Part shown: piece by piece, positions 47,620 through 58,625 of the stretch
Numbering within the stretch: the first letter of the stretch is position 1
How the letters are laid out: every line of letters begins with the position of its first letter
NCBI RefSeq assembly: GCF_030291135.1
Contig: NZ_CP127409.1
Span: 1,860,001 to 1,924,000 of the forward strand
DNA: 64,000 nucleotides
Direction of reading: 5' to 3'
DNA from: Rhodanobacter thiooxydans
GTDB lineage: Bacteria > Pseudomonadota > Gammaproteobacteria > Xanthomonadales > Rhodanobacteraceae
Position numbers and translations under genes: made by a program
Notes under the pieces: generated by a model
What the model saw: the letters and a program-made list of their open reading frames with translations, nothing else
Told to the model about the DNA's origin: nothing
Databases searched by the model: none

Positions 47620-48957
47620 TTATCTGCCGCGGGCTTTCTCGCGGGCGGCGCGCAGGGCCAGCAGCTTTTCGCGCAGCTGCAGTTCCAGGCCGCGCTCGAC
47701 CGGCTCGTAGAACACGCTGCCGACCAGCTCATCGGGCAGGCATTGCTGGTCCAGCGCGATGCCGCCTTCGGCGTCGTGGTCGTACTGGTAGCCCTTGCCG
47801 TAGCCGAGGCCTTTCATCAGCTTGGTTGGCGCGTTGCGCAGGTGCATCGGCACTTCCAGCGTGCCGCCCTGGCGCACCGCGGCGCGGGCCCTGTTGTAGG
47901 CCATGTAGGCGGCGTTGCTCTTGGGCGCGATGGCCAGCCAGATCGCCAGCTGGGCCAGGCCGAGTTCGCCTTCGGGGCTGCCCAGGCGCTCGTAGGTATC
48001 CCACGCGTCCAGCGCCATGCGCCAGGCGCGCGGCTCGGCCAGGCCAACGTCTTCCACCGCCATGCGGGTCATGCGGCGGGCCAGGTACAGCGGGTCGACG
48101 CCACCGTCGAGCATGCGGCACAGCCAGTACACCGCGGCGTCGGGGTCGGACGAACGCACGGATTTGTGCAGCGCCGAGATCTGGTCGTAGAACTGCTCGC
48201 CCTGCTTGTCGAAGCGACGGGTGCGGTCGGCCAACACCTGGGCCAGGGTGGCTTCGTCGATGGTGCGGTCGTCGGCCAGCTCGGCGGCGATTTCCAGCAG
48301 GGTCAGCGCGCGGCGCACGTCGCCGTCGGCGGCCTGGGCGATCGAGTCGAGCGATTCGTCGGACACCTGCAGCTGCAATTCGCCCAGGCCGCGCTCGCTG
48401 TCGACCAGCGCGCGCTTCAGCGCGGCGATGATGTCGTCGGTCGAGACCGGTTCCAGCACGTGCACGCGGCAGCGCGAGAGCAGCGCGGAGTTCAGTTCGA
48501 ACGAGGGGTTCTCGGTGGTAGCGCCGATGAAGATGATCACGCCGCGTTCGATGTGCGGCAGGAACGCATCCTGCTGGGTCTTGTTGAAGCGGTGCACCTC
48601 GTCGACAAACAGCACGGTGCGTCGACCCTGGGCGAAGTTCACCTCGGCCTCGGCCAGCGCCTTGCGCACGTCCGGCAGGCCGGACAGCACGGCGGAGATC
48701 GCGCGGAAATCCGCATCGGCGTAACGCGCCACCAGCAGCGCCAGGGTGGTCTTGCCGCAGCCGGGCGGCCCCCACAGCACCATCGAGTGGATCTTGCCGG
48801 CCTCCAGCGCGCGGCGCAGCGCCTTGTCCGGGCCGACCAGGCGCTGCTGGCCGACGATTTCGTCGAGGCTGCGCGGGCGCATGCGCTCGGCCAGCGGCTT
48901 GAGCGCGTCGGGTTCGGCGAACAGGCCGGCGCCGGGTGTGGGAACGGGACGGGGCAT
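47620..48957 (-). CDS. rarA: Replication-associated recombination protein A (AAA+ ATPase)
   Basis: A 445-residue MgsA/WRNIP1-type clamp-loader-like ATPase acting at stalled replication forks. Walker A is GPPGCGKT (63-70), Walker B is VLFVDEVHRF, sensor 1 is GATTENPSFELNSALLSRC, and the C-terminal tetramerisation domain (YWLCRMLDGGVDPLYLARRM) is complete. Start ATG 48957 (MPRPVPTPG); an in-frame start at 48975 is an alternative. Confidence 0.95.
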   Translation of the reverse strand: MPRPVPTPGAGLFAEPDALKPLAERMRPRSLDEIVGQQRLVGPDKALRRALEAGKIHSMVLWGPPGCGKTTLALLVARYADADFRAISAVLSGLPDVRKALAEAEVNFAQGRRTVLFVDEVHRFNKTQQDAFLPHIERGVIIFIGATTENPSFELNSALLSRCRVHVLEPVSTDDIIAALKRALVDSERGLGELQLQVSDESLDSIAQAADGDVRRALTLLEIAAELADDRTIDEATLAQVLADRTRRFDKQGEQFYDQISALHKSVRSSDPDAAVYWLCRMLDGGVDPLYLARRMTRMAVEDVGLAEPRAWRMALDAWDTYERLGSPEGELGLAQLAIWLAIAPKSNAAYMAYNRARAAVRQGGTLEVPMHLRNAPTKLMKGLGYGKGYQYDHDAEGGIALDQQCLPDELVGSVFYEPVERGLELQLREKLLALRAAREKARGR

Positions 48958-49067
48958 GCCCACATGATACGTCATGCCGCCGCTGCCCCATGGCGTGGCA
49001 GGCGAGCTATCCGGACAGGCGCTGGCGCATGCCTGGTCGGCGACGACGGCCGCGAGCCGCGCGATGG

Positions 49068-49760
49068 TCACACCTCGTCGGGGCGAATTCCCGCCGTTAT
49101 CGTGTATTGGCGGTAGATGCCGTAGCCCACGCCGCACAGGCCGGTGAGCGTGGCCGGAATCAGCAGGGTGCGCTCGCCCAGCTGGCGGAACAGCACCGCG
49201 CCCACCCCGCTGCCGAAGGTGAAGCTGCCGATCACCAGCAGGCAGACGCGGATGCGCAAGGTGTCCACCTCCAGGCCGCGCAGGCGCTGACCGACATAGA
49301 TGCCCAGGTCGGTGAACATGCCCGAGACATGGGTGGTGCGGAACACCATGCCGCTGTAGGTGCTGGCCATGCCGTTCTGCAACCCGGCCGCCATCGCGGC
49401 CAGGTCCAGGCCGTACGAGCTGCCCTGGTCCAGCAGCGGCACCGCGGCGAACAGCAGCAGCGACTCCAGCGCCAGCGCCACGCCGTAGCGCCGGCCGAGC
49501 TTCAGCGTGTTCTGCTGCACGATCAGGCCGCTGAGCACCGCGCCGACCAGGAAGGCACCGAGCGACAGCAGCCAGTGCCACGCCTCGCCGCCATCGCCGG
49601 TGCCCACCGCGATACCGAGCAGACTGGTGGAGCCGGTGAGGTTGGTGATCGACTGGTGGCGAAAACCCATGTAGCCGGCGGCGTTGACCATGCCGGCGAT
49701 GAAGGCGAGTATGCCGCCGCCGATCCACGCCCAGCGCGGCAGCCTGCGCAGCACGGTCAT
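49068..49760 (-). CDS. YoaK/DUF1275 family membrane protein
   Basis: A 230-residue inner-membrane protein with about six to seven helices: WIGGGILAFIAGMVNAAGYM, HQSITNLTGSTS, GLQNGMASTYSGMVFRTTHV and GMFTDLGIYVGQRL are typical of DUF1275. Function is unknown. It starts eight bases past the lolA stop, so it is probably cotranscribed with lolA. Confidence 0.85.
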   Translation of the reverse strand: MTVLRRLPRWAWIGGGILAFIAGMVNAAGYMGFRHQSITNLTGSTSLLGIAVGTGDGGEAWHWLLSLGAFLVGAVLSGLIVQQNTLKLGRRYGVALALESLLLFAAVPLLDQGSSYGLDLAAMAAGLQNGMASTYSGMVFRTTHVSGMFTDLGIYVGQRLRGLEVDTLRIRVCLLVIGSFTFGSGVGAVLFRQLGERTLLIPATLTGLCGVGYGIYRQYTITAGIRPDEV

Positions 49761-49767
49761 GGCGGCA

Positions 49768-50433
49768 TCAGTCCTTCAGCGGCTGCACGTCGATGACCGG
49801 CGCGTCGCCGATCACGTCGGCGCCCTTCGGCGGCACGAAGTTGAAGGTGGCCGGCGGAACCGGCGCGTTGCGCCGCCAGTCGGAGAAACGGATCTCGGTG
49901 GTGGAGCCGAGCTGGTCGCGGAACGTCATGCGGGCCAGGCCGTTGGCGTCAAAGCCGAGGTCGGCGTGGTCGAACTGCGGGTCCTTGCCGGTGGAACTGA
50001 GCCGCAGCCAGAGCAGGCCGTCGTGCTCGCCCTGCTCGACCACCTTGAAATCCTTGTCCATCTGCTTGAGGTCGGTCAGCACGGTGAGCGGGCTGTGCGC
50101 CTCCTCGCTCGACTGGATGCGCACGGTGACCTGCTCTAGCTCCGGGTCGTACAGCCACACGCGGCTGCCGTCGGCCACGATGGTCTGCTTGTACGGCGCC
50201 AGCGTGTCCCAGCGGAACTGGCGCGGCGCCTGCAGCGCCAGCGTGCCGGAACTGGTCTTGCTGGCATGGCCATTGACGTCGGTGAGGGTCTGGCTGAAGT
50301 GGCCGGTCAGCGAATGCAGGCCGTTGGCGAAGGCGTCCAGCCGCGCACGCGCCGGGCCGGTGGCCGCCTGCGCCACGGTGCCCAGCGACAGCGCCAGCAT
50401 GATGGCGGGCAGGACAAGCATGAAGCGTTTCAT
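49768..50433 (-). CDS. lolA: Outer-membrane lipoprotein carrier protein
   Basis: A 221-residue periplasmic chaperone that ferries lipoproteins from LolCDE to LolB. Signal peptide MKRFMLVLPAIMLALSLGTV (AQA cleavage), then LTGHFSQTLTD, GTLALQAPRQFRWDT, YKQTIVADGSRVWLYDPELE and GLARMTFRDQLGSTTEIRFS. It sits between ftsK and rarA, the conserved gammaproteobacterial order. Confidence 0.95.
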   Translation of the reverse strand: MKRFMLVLPAIMLALSLGTVAQAATGPARARLDAFANGLHSLTGHFSQTLTDVNGHASKTSSGTLALQAPRQFRWDTLAPYKQTIVADGSRVWLYDPELEQVTVRIQSSEEAHSPLTVLTDLKQMDKDFKVVEQGEHDGLLWLRLSSTGKDPQFDHADLGFDANGLARMTFRDQLGSTTEIRFSDWRRNAPVPPATFNFVPPKGADVIGDAPVIDVQPLKD

Positions 50434-50494
50434 CGGATTCCCGGAAGGTGAAGATGACGGTGAATTGTGGAGCGTATCGGCTTAATGGATCTGT

Positions 50495-50580
50495 AGGGCG
50501 GGCACTGCTCGCCGCTTTTACCCCATCCGCTTTTACCCCATCGGAGAGGAGAGCAGAAGCCGACGGGCGATGCCCGCCCT
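50495..50580. repeat. Inverted-repeat element with a 15-bp tandem inside
   Basis: AGGGCGGGCA at 50495-50504 pairs with TGCCCGCCCT at 50571-50580, with partial pairing further in. Inside, CCGCTTTTACCCCAT occurs twice head to tail (50512-50526 and 50527-50541). It lies between lolA and ftsK and resembles a REP/MITE-like intergenic repeat. Confidence 0.6.
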
Positions 50581-50589
50581 GCCAAAGGC

Positions 50590-52914
50590 TCAATTCTTCG
50601 GCGGCGGCGGCGCCAGCACCTCGCGGTTGCCGTTGTGCTGGGGCGCGCTGACCACGCCATCCAGCTCCATCTGTTCGACCAGCCGCGCGGCGCGGTTGTA
50701 GCCGATGCGCAGGTGCCGCTGCACGCCGGAGATCGAGGCGCGACGGGTCTGCGTGACGACCGCCACGGCCTTGTCGTACAGCTGCGTATCCGCGTCGCCG
50801 CCCTCTTCGCCTTCCTGCGGCAGGCCCGAGTCGTTGATGAACTTGCCGTCGCTGGTGGCCTGGACTTCCTCCAGCACGCCCTCGATGTAGTTCGGCGCAC
50901 CCTGCGATTTCAGCCAGGCCACCACATGGTGCACCTCGTGGTCGTCGACGAAGGCGCCGTGCACGCGTTCCGGCGTGGCGGTGCCCGGCGGCAGGTACAG
51001 CATGTCGCCGTAGCCGAGCAGCGTCTCCGCCCCGGACTGATCAAGAATCGTGCGCGAGTCGATCTTGCTGGACACCTGGAACGCGATGCGGGTGGGAATG
51101 TTCGCCTTGATCAGGCCGGTGATCACGTCCACCGACGGGCGCTGGGTCGCCAGGATCAGGTGCACGCCGGCAGCGCGCGCCTTCTGCGCCAGGCGGGCAA
51201 TGAGTTCTTCCACCTTCTTGCCGACGATCATCATCATGTCGGCGAATTCGTCGATGAACACCACGATGTACGGCAGCGGTTCCAGCGGCTCGGCGGCGAG
51301 GTTCGGCATCTCCGGATTCGGCCGGAACAGCGGGTCCAGCAGCGGCTGGCCGGCGTTCTCGGCGTCCTTCACCTTCTTGTTGAAGCCGGCCAGGTTGCGC
51401 ACGCCCACCGCAGCCATCAGCTTGTAGCGGCGTTCCATCTCGGCCACGCACCAGCGCAGTGCGTTGGCGGCTTCCTTCATGTCGGTAACCACCGGCGCCA
51501 GCAGGTGCGGGATGCCCTCGTACACCGAGAGCTCCAGCATCTTCGGGTCGATCATGATCATCCGCACGTCTTTCGGGCTGGCCTTGTACAGCAGGCTCAG
51601 CACCATCGCGTTGACCGCCACCGACTTGCCCGAACCGGTGGTGCCGGCCACCAGCAGATGCGGCATCTTGCCGAGGTCGACCACGACGGGTTTGCCGCCG
51701 ATGTCTTTGCCCAGCGCCAGCGCCAGCGGCGATTTCTGCTGGTCGTACTTGTCCGAACGCAGGATCTCGGAGAGATACACGATCTGCTTGTGGGTGTTGG
51801 GGATCTCCAGGCCGATCACGTTCTTGCCGGGGATCACATCGACCACGCGCACGCTGACCACCGACAGGCCGCGCGCAATGTCCTTGTCCAGGCTGGACAC
51901 CTGCGAACCGCGGATGCCCGGCGCCGGCTCCATCTCGAAGCGGGTGATCACCGGGCCCGGATAGGCGCCGACCACCTTCACGTCGATCTTGAAGTCCTTC
52001 AGCTTGAACTCGACCTGGCGCGAGAGCACCTCGAGGGTTTCCTCGGAATAACCCGGACCCTGCGGCGGTGCCTCGTCCAGCAGCGACAACGGCGGCAGTT
52101 CGCCCGGCGCGGCTGCGCCGACGAACAGCGGAATCTGCGTTTCGAGCTTCGCGCGTTCGCTCTTGGTCACCGGCGCCGGCGGCGCCTCGATGCGCACCGG
52201 CTCGCGCTTGGCCTGGCGCACCGCGTCGGCTTTCTTCACCACTTCGCGCTCGGTACGCGCCTGCCGCGCGGCCAGTGCCTGCGGCGCCTCGCGCAGCTTG
52301 CCCTTGAGCCAGTCGACCAGCTTCAGCACGCCATGCCCGGTCCAGTCCATCACCTTGAACCAGGACAGGCCGGTGGCCAGGGTCACCGCGATCAGGAACA
52401 GCGCCAGCAACAGCAGCGGCGCGCCCTTGGCGCCGAACGCGCTGAGCAGAGCGTCGCCGACCCACACGCCGATGATGCCGCCCACGCCCTGCGGCAGCAC
52501 CGGCTCGTCGTGGAAATTGAGGTACAGCAGCGCCGGGCCGGTGATGAAGAAAAACACGAAGCCGACCAGCCGCAACGCCGGTTCCCACGGATGCACCACC
52601 TGCTCGCCGCGCTGGCGCAGCACCTGCACGCCCAGCAACAGCAGCAACAGCGGGAAACAGTAGGCGACCAGGCCGAAGATCCAGCGCAGCAGGTCGGCGA
52701 TGTAGGCACCCACGGTGCCGCCGAAATTGCGCGCGTGTTCCAGCTGGCCGGCGTTGGTCCAGCTGGGGTCGTGCGGGTTGTAGCTGAACAGGCACACCAG
52801 CAGGTACAGCGCCAGCGGCAGCAGCAGCAGGGCCCCGGCTTCGCGCAGCCGGCGCTTCAGCTCCTCGCTGAGGCCTTGTTTCGGTGATTGTCTGACATTC
52901 GTGCTGCGCGCCAC
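50590..52914 (-). CDS. ftsK: DNA translocase FtsK/SpoIIIE
   Basis: A 774-residue septum-located motor that moves chromosome termini and helps dimer resolution. Four N-terminal membrane helices (about 25-200) lead to a short linker, then the ATPase: Walker A in [17 protein letters not shown], Walker B in [14 protein letters not shown], and the C-terminal gamma winged helix ([20 protein letters not shown]) that reads KOPS sites. The linker is short, as in this order. Start taken at GTG 52914 behind AGGAAAGGA; a TTG at 52938 is less likely. Confidence 0.95.
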   Translation of the reverse strand: MARSTNVRQSPKQGLSEELKRRLREAGALLLLPLALYLLVCLFSYNPHDPSWTNAGQLEHARNFGGTVGAYIADLLRWIFGLVAYCFPLLLLLLGVQVLRQRGEQVVHPWEPALRLVGFVFFFITGPALLYLNFHDEPVLPQGVGGIIGVWVGDALLSAFGAKGAPLLLLALFLIAVTLATGLSWFKVMDWTGHGVLKLVDWLKGKLREAPQALAARQARTEREVVKKADAVRQAKREPVRIEAPPAPVTKSERAKLETQIPLFVGAAAPGELPPLSLLDEAPPQGPGYSEETLEVLSRQVEFKLKDFKIDVKVVGAYPGPVITRFEMEPAPGIRGSQVSSLDKDIARGLSVVSVRVVDVIPGKNVIGLEIPNTHKQIVYLSEILRSDKYDQQKSPLALALGKDIGGKPVVVDLGKMPHLLVAGTTGSGKSVAVNAMVLSLLYKASPKDVRMIMIDPKMLELSVYEGIPHLLAPVVTDMKEAANALRWCVAEMERRYKLMAAVGVRNLAGFNKKVKDAENAGQPLLDPLFRPNPEMPNLAAEPLEPLPYIVVFIDEFADMMMIVGKKVEELIARLAQKARAAGVHLILATQRPSVDVITGLIKANIPTRIAFQVSSKIDSRTILDQSGAETLLGYGDMLYLPPGTATPERVHGAFVDDHEVHHVVAWLKSQGAPNYIEGVLEEVQATSDGKFINDSGLPQEGEEGGDADTQLYDKAVAVVTQTRRASISGVQRHLRIGYNRAARLVEQMELDGVVSAPQHNGNREVLAPPPPKN

Positions 52915-52940
52915 GCCTGGTATTCCTTTCCTGCCCAAGG

Positions 52941-54005
52941 TCAGAGCATACCTTGCAGCGCGGGGTGCACCAGCTTGCCGCCGTCGACGTTGATGCCGCT
53001 ATTCAGCGGGGCGAACTGGCGCCACTCGCTGCCCGCGGCCAGGCGCTGCACGTACGGCAGGATCGCGGCGGAGATCGCCAGCGACGAGGTCTGCGGCACC
53101 GCGCCCGGCATGTTGGTCACGCAGAAATGGGTGACGCCGTGCACGTCGTAGGTGGGTTTCTCCCAGGTGGTCGGATGCGATGTCTCGAAGCAGCCGCCCT
53201 GGTCGATCGCGATATCCACCAGCACGCTGCCCGGCTCCATCGTCTTCACCATCGCCTCGGTGACCACGTGCGGCGCCCGGGCGCTGGGGATCAGCACCGC
53301 GCCGACCACGATGTCGGCATCGCGCACTTCCTCGGCCACCGACGACTCGTAGGCGTACAGCGCGGTGACGTTGTTGCCCATCGCCATCATCTCGGCGAGG
53401 CGGTCGTGGCGCTTGTCGAACACCACCACGTTGGCGCCGGCAGCCGCGGCCAGCGCCGCGGCGTTGCCACCGGCGGCACCGGCACCGAGCACCACCACCT
53501 TGCCACGCGGGGTGGACGCCATGCCGCCGAGCAGCTTGCCCTTGCCGCCCTGCGGGCGATGCAGCAGCGTGGTGCCGAGCTGGGTGGCGATGCGGCCGGC
53601 GATCACCGACATCGGCAGCAGCAGCGGCAGCATGCCGTTCTCGGTCACCGACTCGAACGCCACGGCGGTGAGGCCGATGTCGAGCAGGCGGCGGGTCAGC
53701 GCGGGTTCGGCGGCCAGGTGCAGGTAGCAGAACAGCAGGTGGTGCTTCTGCAGCAGGGCCAGGTCGCCGGTGACCGGCTCCTTCACCTTGACGATCAGCT
53801 CGCCAGCCGCGTACAGCGCGGCGGCATCCGCCACCACCGTAATCCCTTCCCGGGCATAGGCTTCGTCGGCAAAGCCGCTTTTCAGGCCGGCGCCGGACTG
53901 GATGAATACGTCATGGCCGCGGCGCACCAGGTCGGCGGCGGCGGCGGGAATCAGGGCAACACGCCCTTCCATCGTCTTGGTTTCGGAGGGAATGCCGATG
54001 CGCAT
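52941..54005 (-). CDS. ald: Alanine dehydrogenase
   Basis: A 354-residue NAD-dependent enzyme interconverting L-alanine and pyruvate plus ammonia. Start [20 protein letters not shown], catalytic Lys in IVKVKEPV, His in HLAAEP, then the Rossmann domain with [20 protein letters not shown] and [19 protein letters not shown]. It is slightly shorter than the usual 370. It lies 26 bases upstream of ftsK on the same strand, where lrp sits in E. coli. Confidence 0.93.
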   Translation of the reverse strand: MRIGIPSETKTMEGRVALIPAAAADLVRRGHDVFIQSGAGLKSGFADEAYAREGITVVADAAALYAAGELIVKVKEPVTGDLALLQKHHLLFCYLHLAAEPALTRRLLDIGLTAVAFESVTENGMLPLLLPMSVIAGRIATQLGTTLLHRPQGGKGKLLGGMASTPRGKVVVLGAGAAGGNAAALAAAAGANVVVFDKRHDRLAEMMAMGNNVTALYAYESSVAEEVRDADIVVGAVLIPSARAPHVVTEAMVKTMEPGSVLVDIAIDQGGCFETSHPTTWEKPTYDVHGVTHFCVTNMPGAVPQTSSLAISAAILPYVQRLAAGSEWRQFAPLNSGINVDGGKLVHPALQGML

Positions 54006-54182
54006 GGAATATGGTGTCCTGTGAAAGGTTGAACCCATCGCGCCACCGACGCGGTCGTGCCGCCGATCAGCCGATGCCTTGAATCGGTGCCGCGTATTCC
54101 CCATTCTTCCGGGGTCGTGTGCTCCATCGTCATCACCTGCTGCGTCCCGAAAGGAAACGGCCGCAGGAGCTGGAGCGAATAG

Positions 54183-55184
<1,002 letters not shown>

Positions 55185-55255
55185 TGAAGCAGGACTGAGT
55201 GGAAAGGAGTGAGGAATGAGCGGTGGCATGAACCGTACCGCTCGTTCCACACTGC

Positions 55256-56407
55256 ATGGCCATGCACGAGATCCGCTTCCACGACGCGATCGCCGAACTG
55301 CCTGCCGCGGAATGGGACGCCCTGCGCGCCGAGGCGAACCCGTTCGTGTCGCACGCGTTCCTGCACGCGCTGGAACGCAGTGGCTGCATCCGTCCCGACT
55401 GGGGCTGGCAGGCGCATCACCTGGGACTGTACGAAGACGGCCGACTGCTGGCCGCCGCGCCGCTGTACCTGAAGGGTAACTCGCACGGCGAGTTCGTGTT
55501 CGACTGGAGCTGGGCGCGCGCCTGGGAGCGCGCCGGTGGCGAGTACTATCCGAAGCTGCTCAACGGCGTGCCCTACTCGCCCGTGCCCGGGCCACGCCTG
55601 CTGGCCGGCCATGACGCGCGCACGCCGTCGCTGCAGCGCGAACTGGTCGAGGCGATGCGCGGCGAAGCCGAGCGGCTGGGCCTGTCGTCGGTGCACGCGA
55701 ACTTCCTGCAGGGCGCCGAACTGGCCGCGTTCGGCGACGACTGGCTGGCTCGCTCGGACGTGCAGTTCCACTGGCACAACCGCGGTTACCGCCACTTCCC
55801 GGACTTCCTCGCCGCGCTCAGCCACAAGAAGCGCAAGAACATCCTGCACGAACGCCGCCAGGTGGTGGCGAGCGGACTGGCCATCGAGTGGCGCAGCGGC
55901 GACACGCTCGGCCCCGATGAGTGGCAGCGCGTGCATGCGCTGTACGAAGCCACCTTCGACATGAAGGGCAACCACGCGGCGCTGACCGCCGCGTTCTTCC
56001 AGCGGCTCGGCACGCTGGGGTCGACCGTTCAGCTCGCACTGGCCCGTGCTGGCGCAGCCATCGTGGCGATGGCGCTGTTCGTGCAGGGCGGCAACGTGCT
56101 GTACGGCCGCTACTGGGGCGCGTCGACGGACGTGTCCGGCCTGCATTTCGAGCTGTGTTACTACCGCGGCATCGAATACGCGATCGCGCACCGGCTCGAC
56201 CGCTTCGAACCCGGTGCGCAGGGCGAACACAAGCTGGCACGCGGCTTCCTGCCGGTGCGCACGCACTCGCGCCACTACCTGGCGAACCCCGGTTTCCGCG
56301 CCGCAGTAGCCACGGCGCTTGCCAGCGAGGCCGAAGCGGTCGACGCTTATGCCAACGAGCTGCAAGACCACAGCCCCTATGCCGAACACGGCAAGGTCGA
56401 ACGATGA
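55256..56407 (+). CDS. COG3146/DUF482-type GNAT-fold acyltransferase
   Basis: A 383-residue protein with the family pattern SHAFLHALERSGC, GWQAHHLGLY, LKGNSHGEFVFDWSWARAWE, YYPKLLNGVPYSPVPGPRLL and LSHKKRKNILHERRQV. It has two GNAT-like halves related to FemAB and leucyl/phenylalanyl transferase folds; the biochemical role is unknown. Its TGA overlaps the aat ATG, and the pairing with aat is common in relatives. Confidence 0.85.
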   Translation: MAMHEIRFHDAIAELPAAEWDALRAEANPFVSHAFLHALERSGCIRPDWGWQAHHLGLYEDGRLLAAAPLYLKGNSHGEFVFDWSWARAWERAGGEYYPKLLNGVPYSPVPGPRLLAGHDARTPSLQRELVEAMRGEAERLGLSSVHANFLQGAELAAFGDDWLARSDVQFHWHNRGYRHFPDFLAALSHKKRKNILHERRQVVASGLAIEWRSGDTLGPDEWQRVHALYEATFDMKGNHAALTAAFFQRLGTLGSTVQLALARAGAAIVAMALFVQGGNVLYGRYWGASTDVSGLHFELCYYRGIEYAIAHRLDRFEPGAQGEHKLARGFLPVRTHSRHYLANPGFRAAVATALASEAEAVDAYANELQDHSPYAEHGKVER

Positions 56408-57132
56408 ACCGGCTGCCGCTGCTGGATGCCGAAGCCTGGGACCGCTTTCCCGATCCGCGCCAGGCGCTGGCCGAACCGAACGGCCTGCTCGCGGTCGGTG
56501 GCGACCTGTCGCCGCAGCGGCTGCTGGCCGCGTACAGCCTCGGCATCTTCCCGTGGTTCGGCGAGCATGAACCGATCCTGTGGTGGTCGCCCGATCCGCG
56601 TTGCGTGTTCCGTACCGAAACCCCGCGGATCAACCGCAGCCTGCGCCGCCAGCTCAGGGGCAAGCCGTGGCGACTCAGCGTGGACCACGCGTTCGAGCAG
56701 GTCATCTGCGCCTGCGCCGCGCCGCGCGCCAACGACTCCGGCACCTGGCTGGTGCCGGCGATGATCGACGCCTATCGGCAACTGCACCGGCTCGGCCATG
56801 CGCACAGCGTCGAAGTCTGGGACGGCGAGCGCCTGGTCGGCGGCATCTACGGGGTGGCCATCGGCCGGCTGTTCTGCGGCGAATCGATGTTCAGTGCAGA
56901 AAGCGGCGGCTCCAAGCTCGCCCTGGCCGCGCTGGCGCACCTGCTGCGCGACATGGATTTTCCGCTGATCGACGCCCAGGTCAGCAACTCGCATACGCTG
57001 GGCCTGGGCGCGATCGAGATGCCGCGCGTGGAGTTCCTGCGGCAGGCTGCGCGGCTCGGCCAGATGCCCGGGCTGGTCGGCAGCTGGGCCGCCTTCACGC
57101 CGCGCCTGCTGCAGCCTGCCGCCGGCGGCTGA
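56404..57132 (+). CDS. aat: Leucyl/phenylalanyl-tRNA--protein transferase
   Basis: A 242-residue N-end-rule enzyme that adds Leu or Phe to proteins with N-terminal Arg or Lys, marking them for ClpAP. Signatures are EPNGLLAVGGDLSPQRLLAA, YSLGIFPWF, LWWSPDPRCV, GTWLVPAMIDAY, GHAHSVEVWD, GVAIGRLFCGESMFS and SKLALAAL. ATG 56404 overlaps the upstream stop. Confidence 0.96.
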   Translation: MNRLPLLDAEAWDRFPDPRQALAEPNGLLAVGGDLSPQRLLAAYSLGIFPWFGEHEPILWWSPDPRCVFRTETPRINRSLRRQLRGKPWRLSVDHAFEQVICACAAPRANDSGTWLVPAMIDAYRQLHRLGHAHSVEVWDGERLVGGIYGVAIGRLFCGESMFSAESGGSKLALAALAHLLRDMDFPLIDAQVSNSHTLGLGAIEMPRVEFLRQAARLGQMPGLVGSWAAFTPRLLQPAAGG

Positions 57133-57136
57133 GCTG

Positions 57137-58396
57137 TCAGCCGGCCCGCGCGGTGTACTTGCGCGCCACGTAATCGTCGAGGATGCCCACGAACTCGTTC
57201 GCGATGTTGTCGCCGCGCAGGGTCATCGCCTTCTCGCCGTCGATGAACACCGGTGCCGCCGGCGCCTCGCCGTTGCCCGGCAGCGAGATGCCGATGTTGG
57301 CGTGCTTGGATTCGCCCGGGCCGTTGACGATGCAGCCCATCACCGCCAGGGTGAGGTTCTCCACGCCGTCGTACTTGATCCGCCACACCGGCATCTGCTC
57401 GCGCACATGTTCCTGCACGGTCTTGGCGAGTACCTGGAAGAACTCGCTGGTGGTGCGCCCGCAACCCGGGCAGGCGGTGACCAGCGGCGTGAACGAGCGC
57501 AGGCCCATGGTCTGCAGCAGTTCCTGCGCCACGATCACCTCGCCGGTGCGCGAGGCACCCGGCTCCGGCGTGAGCGAGATGCGGATGGTGTCGCCGATGC
57601 CTTCCTGCAGCAGCACGGCGAGCGCGGCGCTGGATGCAGTGATGCCCTTTGAACCCATGCCGGCCTCGGTCAGACCCAGGTGCAGCGCGTAGTCGCAGCG
57701 CGCGGCCAGGTCGCGGTACACCGCGATCAGTTCCTGCACGCCGGAGACCTTGCACGACAAGATGATGCGCTCGCGCGGCAGGCCGATCTTCTCGGCCAGC
57801 ACGGCCGAATCCAGCGCCGAACGGATCAGCGCCTCGCGGGCCACGTGCGAGGCGTCCCATGGCTCGGCGCGGCGCGCGTTCTCGTCCATCAGCGCGGTGA
57901 GCATGCCCTGGTCCAGCGAGCCCCAGTTCGCACCGATGCGCACCGGTTTGCGGTACTGGATCGCCTTCTCGATGATCGCGCCGAACTGGCTGTCCTTCTT
58001 CTTGCCGAAGCCGACGTTGCCGGGGTTGATGCGGTACTTCGCCAGCACCTCGGCGCAGGCCGGCTCGCGCTCCAGCAGCTGGTGGCCGTTGTAGTGGAAG
58101 TCGCCCACGATCGGCACCTCCACCCCCATCATCGCCAGCCGCTCGGCGATGCGCGGCACCGCGGCGGCGGCAGCCGGCGTGTTGACCGTGATGCGTACCA
58201 GCTCGGAGCCGGCACGGGCCAGCTCGGCAATCTGTTTCGCGGTGCTGGCCGGGTCCTCGGTGTCGGTGTTGGTCATCGACTGCACCACCACCGGCGCGCC
58301 GCCGCCCACCATCACCTTGCCGATCTGCACGGCCACGCTGGGCCGGCGTAGCGCCGGCGCGGCCGGACGCGGTTTCTGTGCAGCAAGCTCACTCAT
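57137..58396 (-). CDS. ispG: 4-hydroxy-3-methylbut-2-en-1-yl diphosphate synthase
   Basis: A 419-residue [4Fe-4S] enzyme of the MEP isoprenoid pathway. TIM barrel with [40 protein letters not shown] and [10 protein letters not shown]; the cluster Cys are in [13 protein letters not shown] and [14 protein letters not shown]. Start ATG 58396 ([11 protein letters not shown]); the longer upstream frame has no similarity. It converges with aat. Confidence 0.97.
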   Translation of the reverse strand: MSELAAQKPRPAAPALRRPSVAVQIGKVMVGGGAPVVVQSMTNTDTEDPASTAKQIAELARAGSELVRITVNTPAAAAAVPRIAERLAMMGVEVPIVGDFHYNGHQLLEREPACAEVLAKYRINPGNVGFGKKKDSQFGAIIEKAIQYRKPVRIGANWGSLDQGMLTALMDENARRAEPWDASHVAREALIRSALDSAVLAEKIGLPRERIILSCKVSGVQELIAVYRDLAARCDYALHLGLTEAGMGSKGITASSAALAVLLQEGIGDTIRISLTPEPGASRTGEVIVAQELLQTMGLRSFTPLVTACPGCGRTTSEFFQVLAKTVQEHVREQMPVWRIKYDGVENLTLAVMGCIVNGPGESKHANIGISLPGNGEAPAAPVFIDGEKAMTLRGDNIANEFVGILDDYVARKYTARAG

Positions 58397-58557
58397 GGAA
58401 TCAACCGGAATACAGGTCGCGAAAGCTCGCGGCGATGGCGACAAGAATAACCGATCAGGCTTGCCCTCTTGCGACAAATCAGCGCACGCTGGTGCCTGCG
58501 GGGCCGGAGGTAGCCCATTCCCGTCTTTTTTGCACGTGGACGGATTGCCGCAGCGAC

Positions 58558-58571
58558 TTGATCGTGGTCAA
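58558..58571 (+). promoter_or_regulatory. FNR/Anr box of the cbb3 oxidase operon
   Basis: TTGATCGTGGTCAA matches TTGATNNNNATCAA at all but one half-site base. A -10-like TAGAAT lies at 58593-58598, so the box centre is about 41 bases before the expected start, the class II activator position. Low-oxygen induction of ccoNOQP follows. Confidence 0.85.
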
Positions 58572-58625
58572 GGTGGCGTCGCATTCTTGCCTTAGAATTC
58601 GCCAGTTATCCAGCCGGGAAACCCC

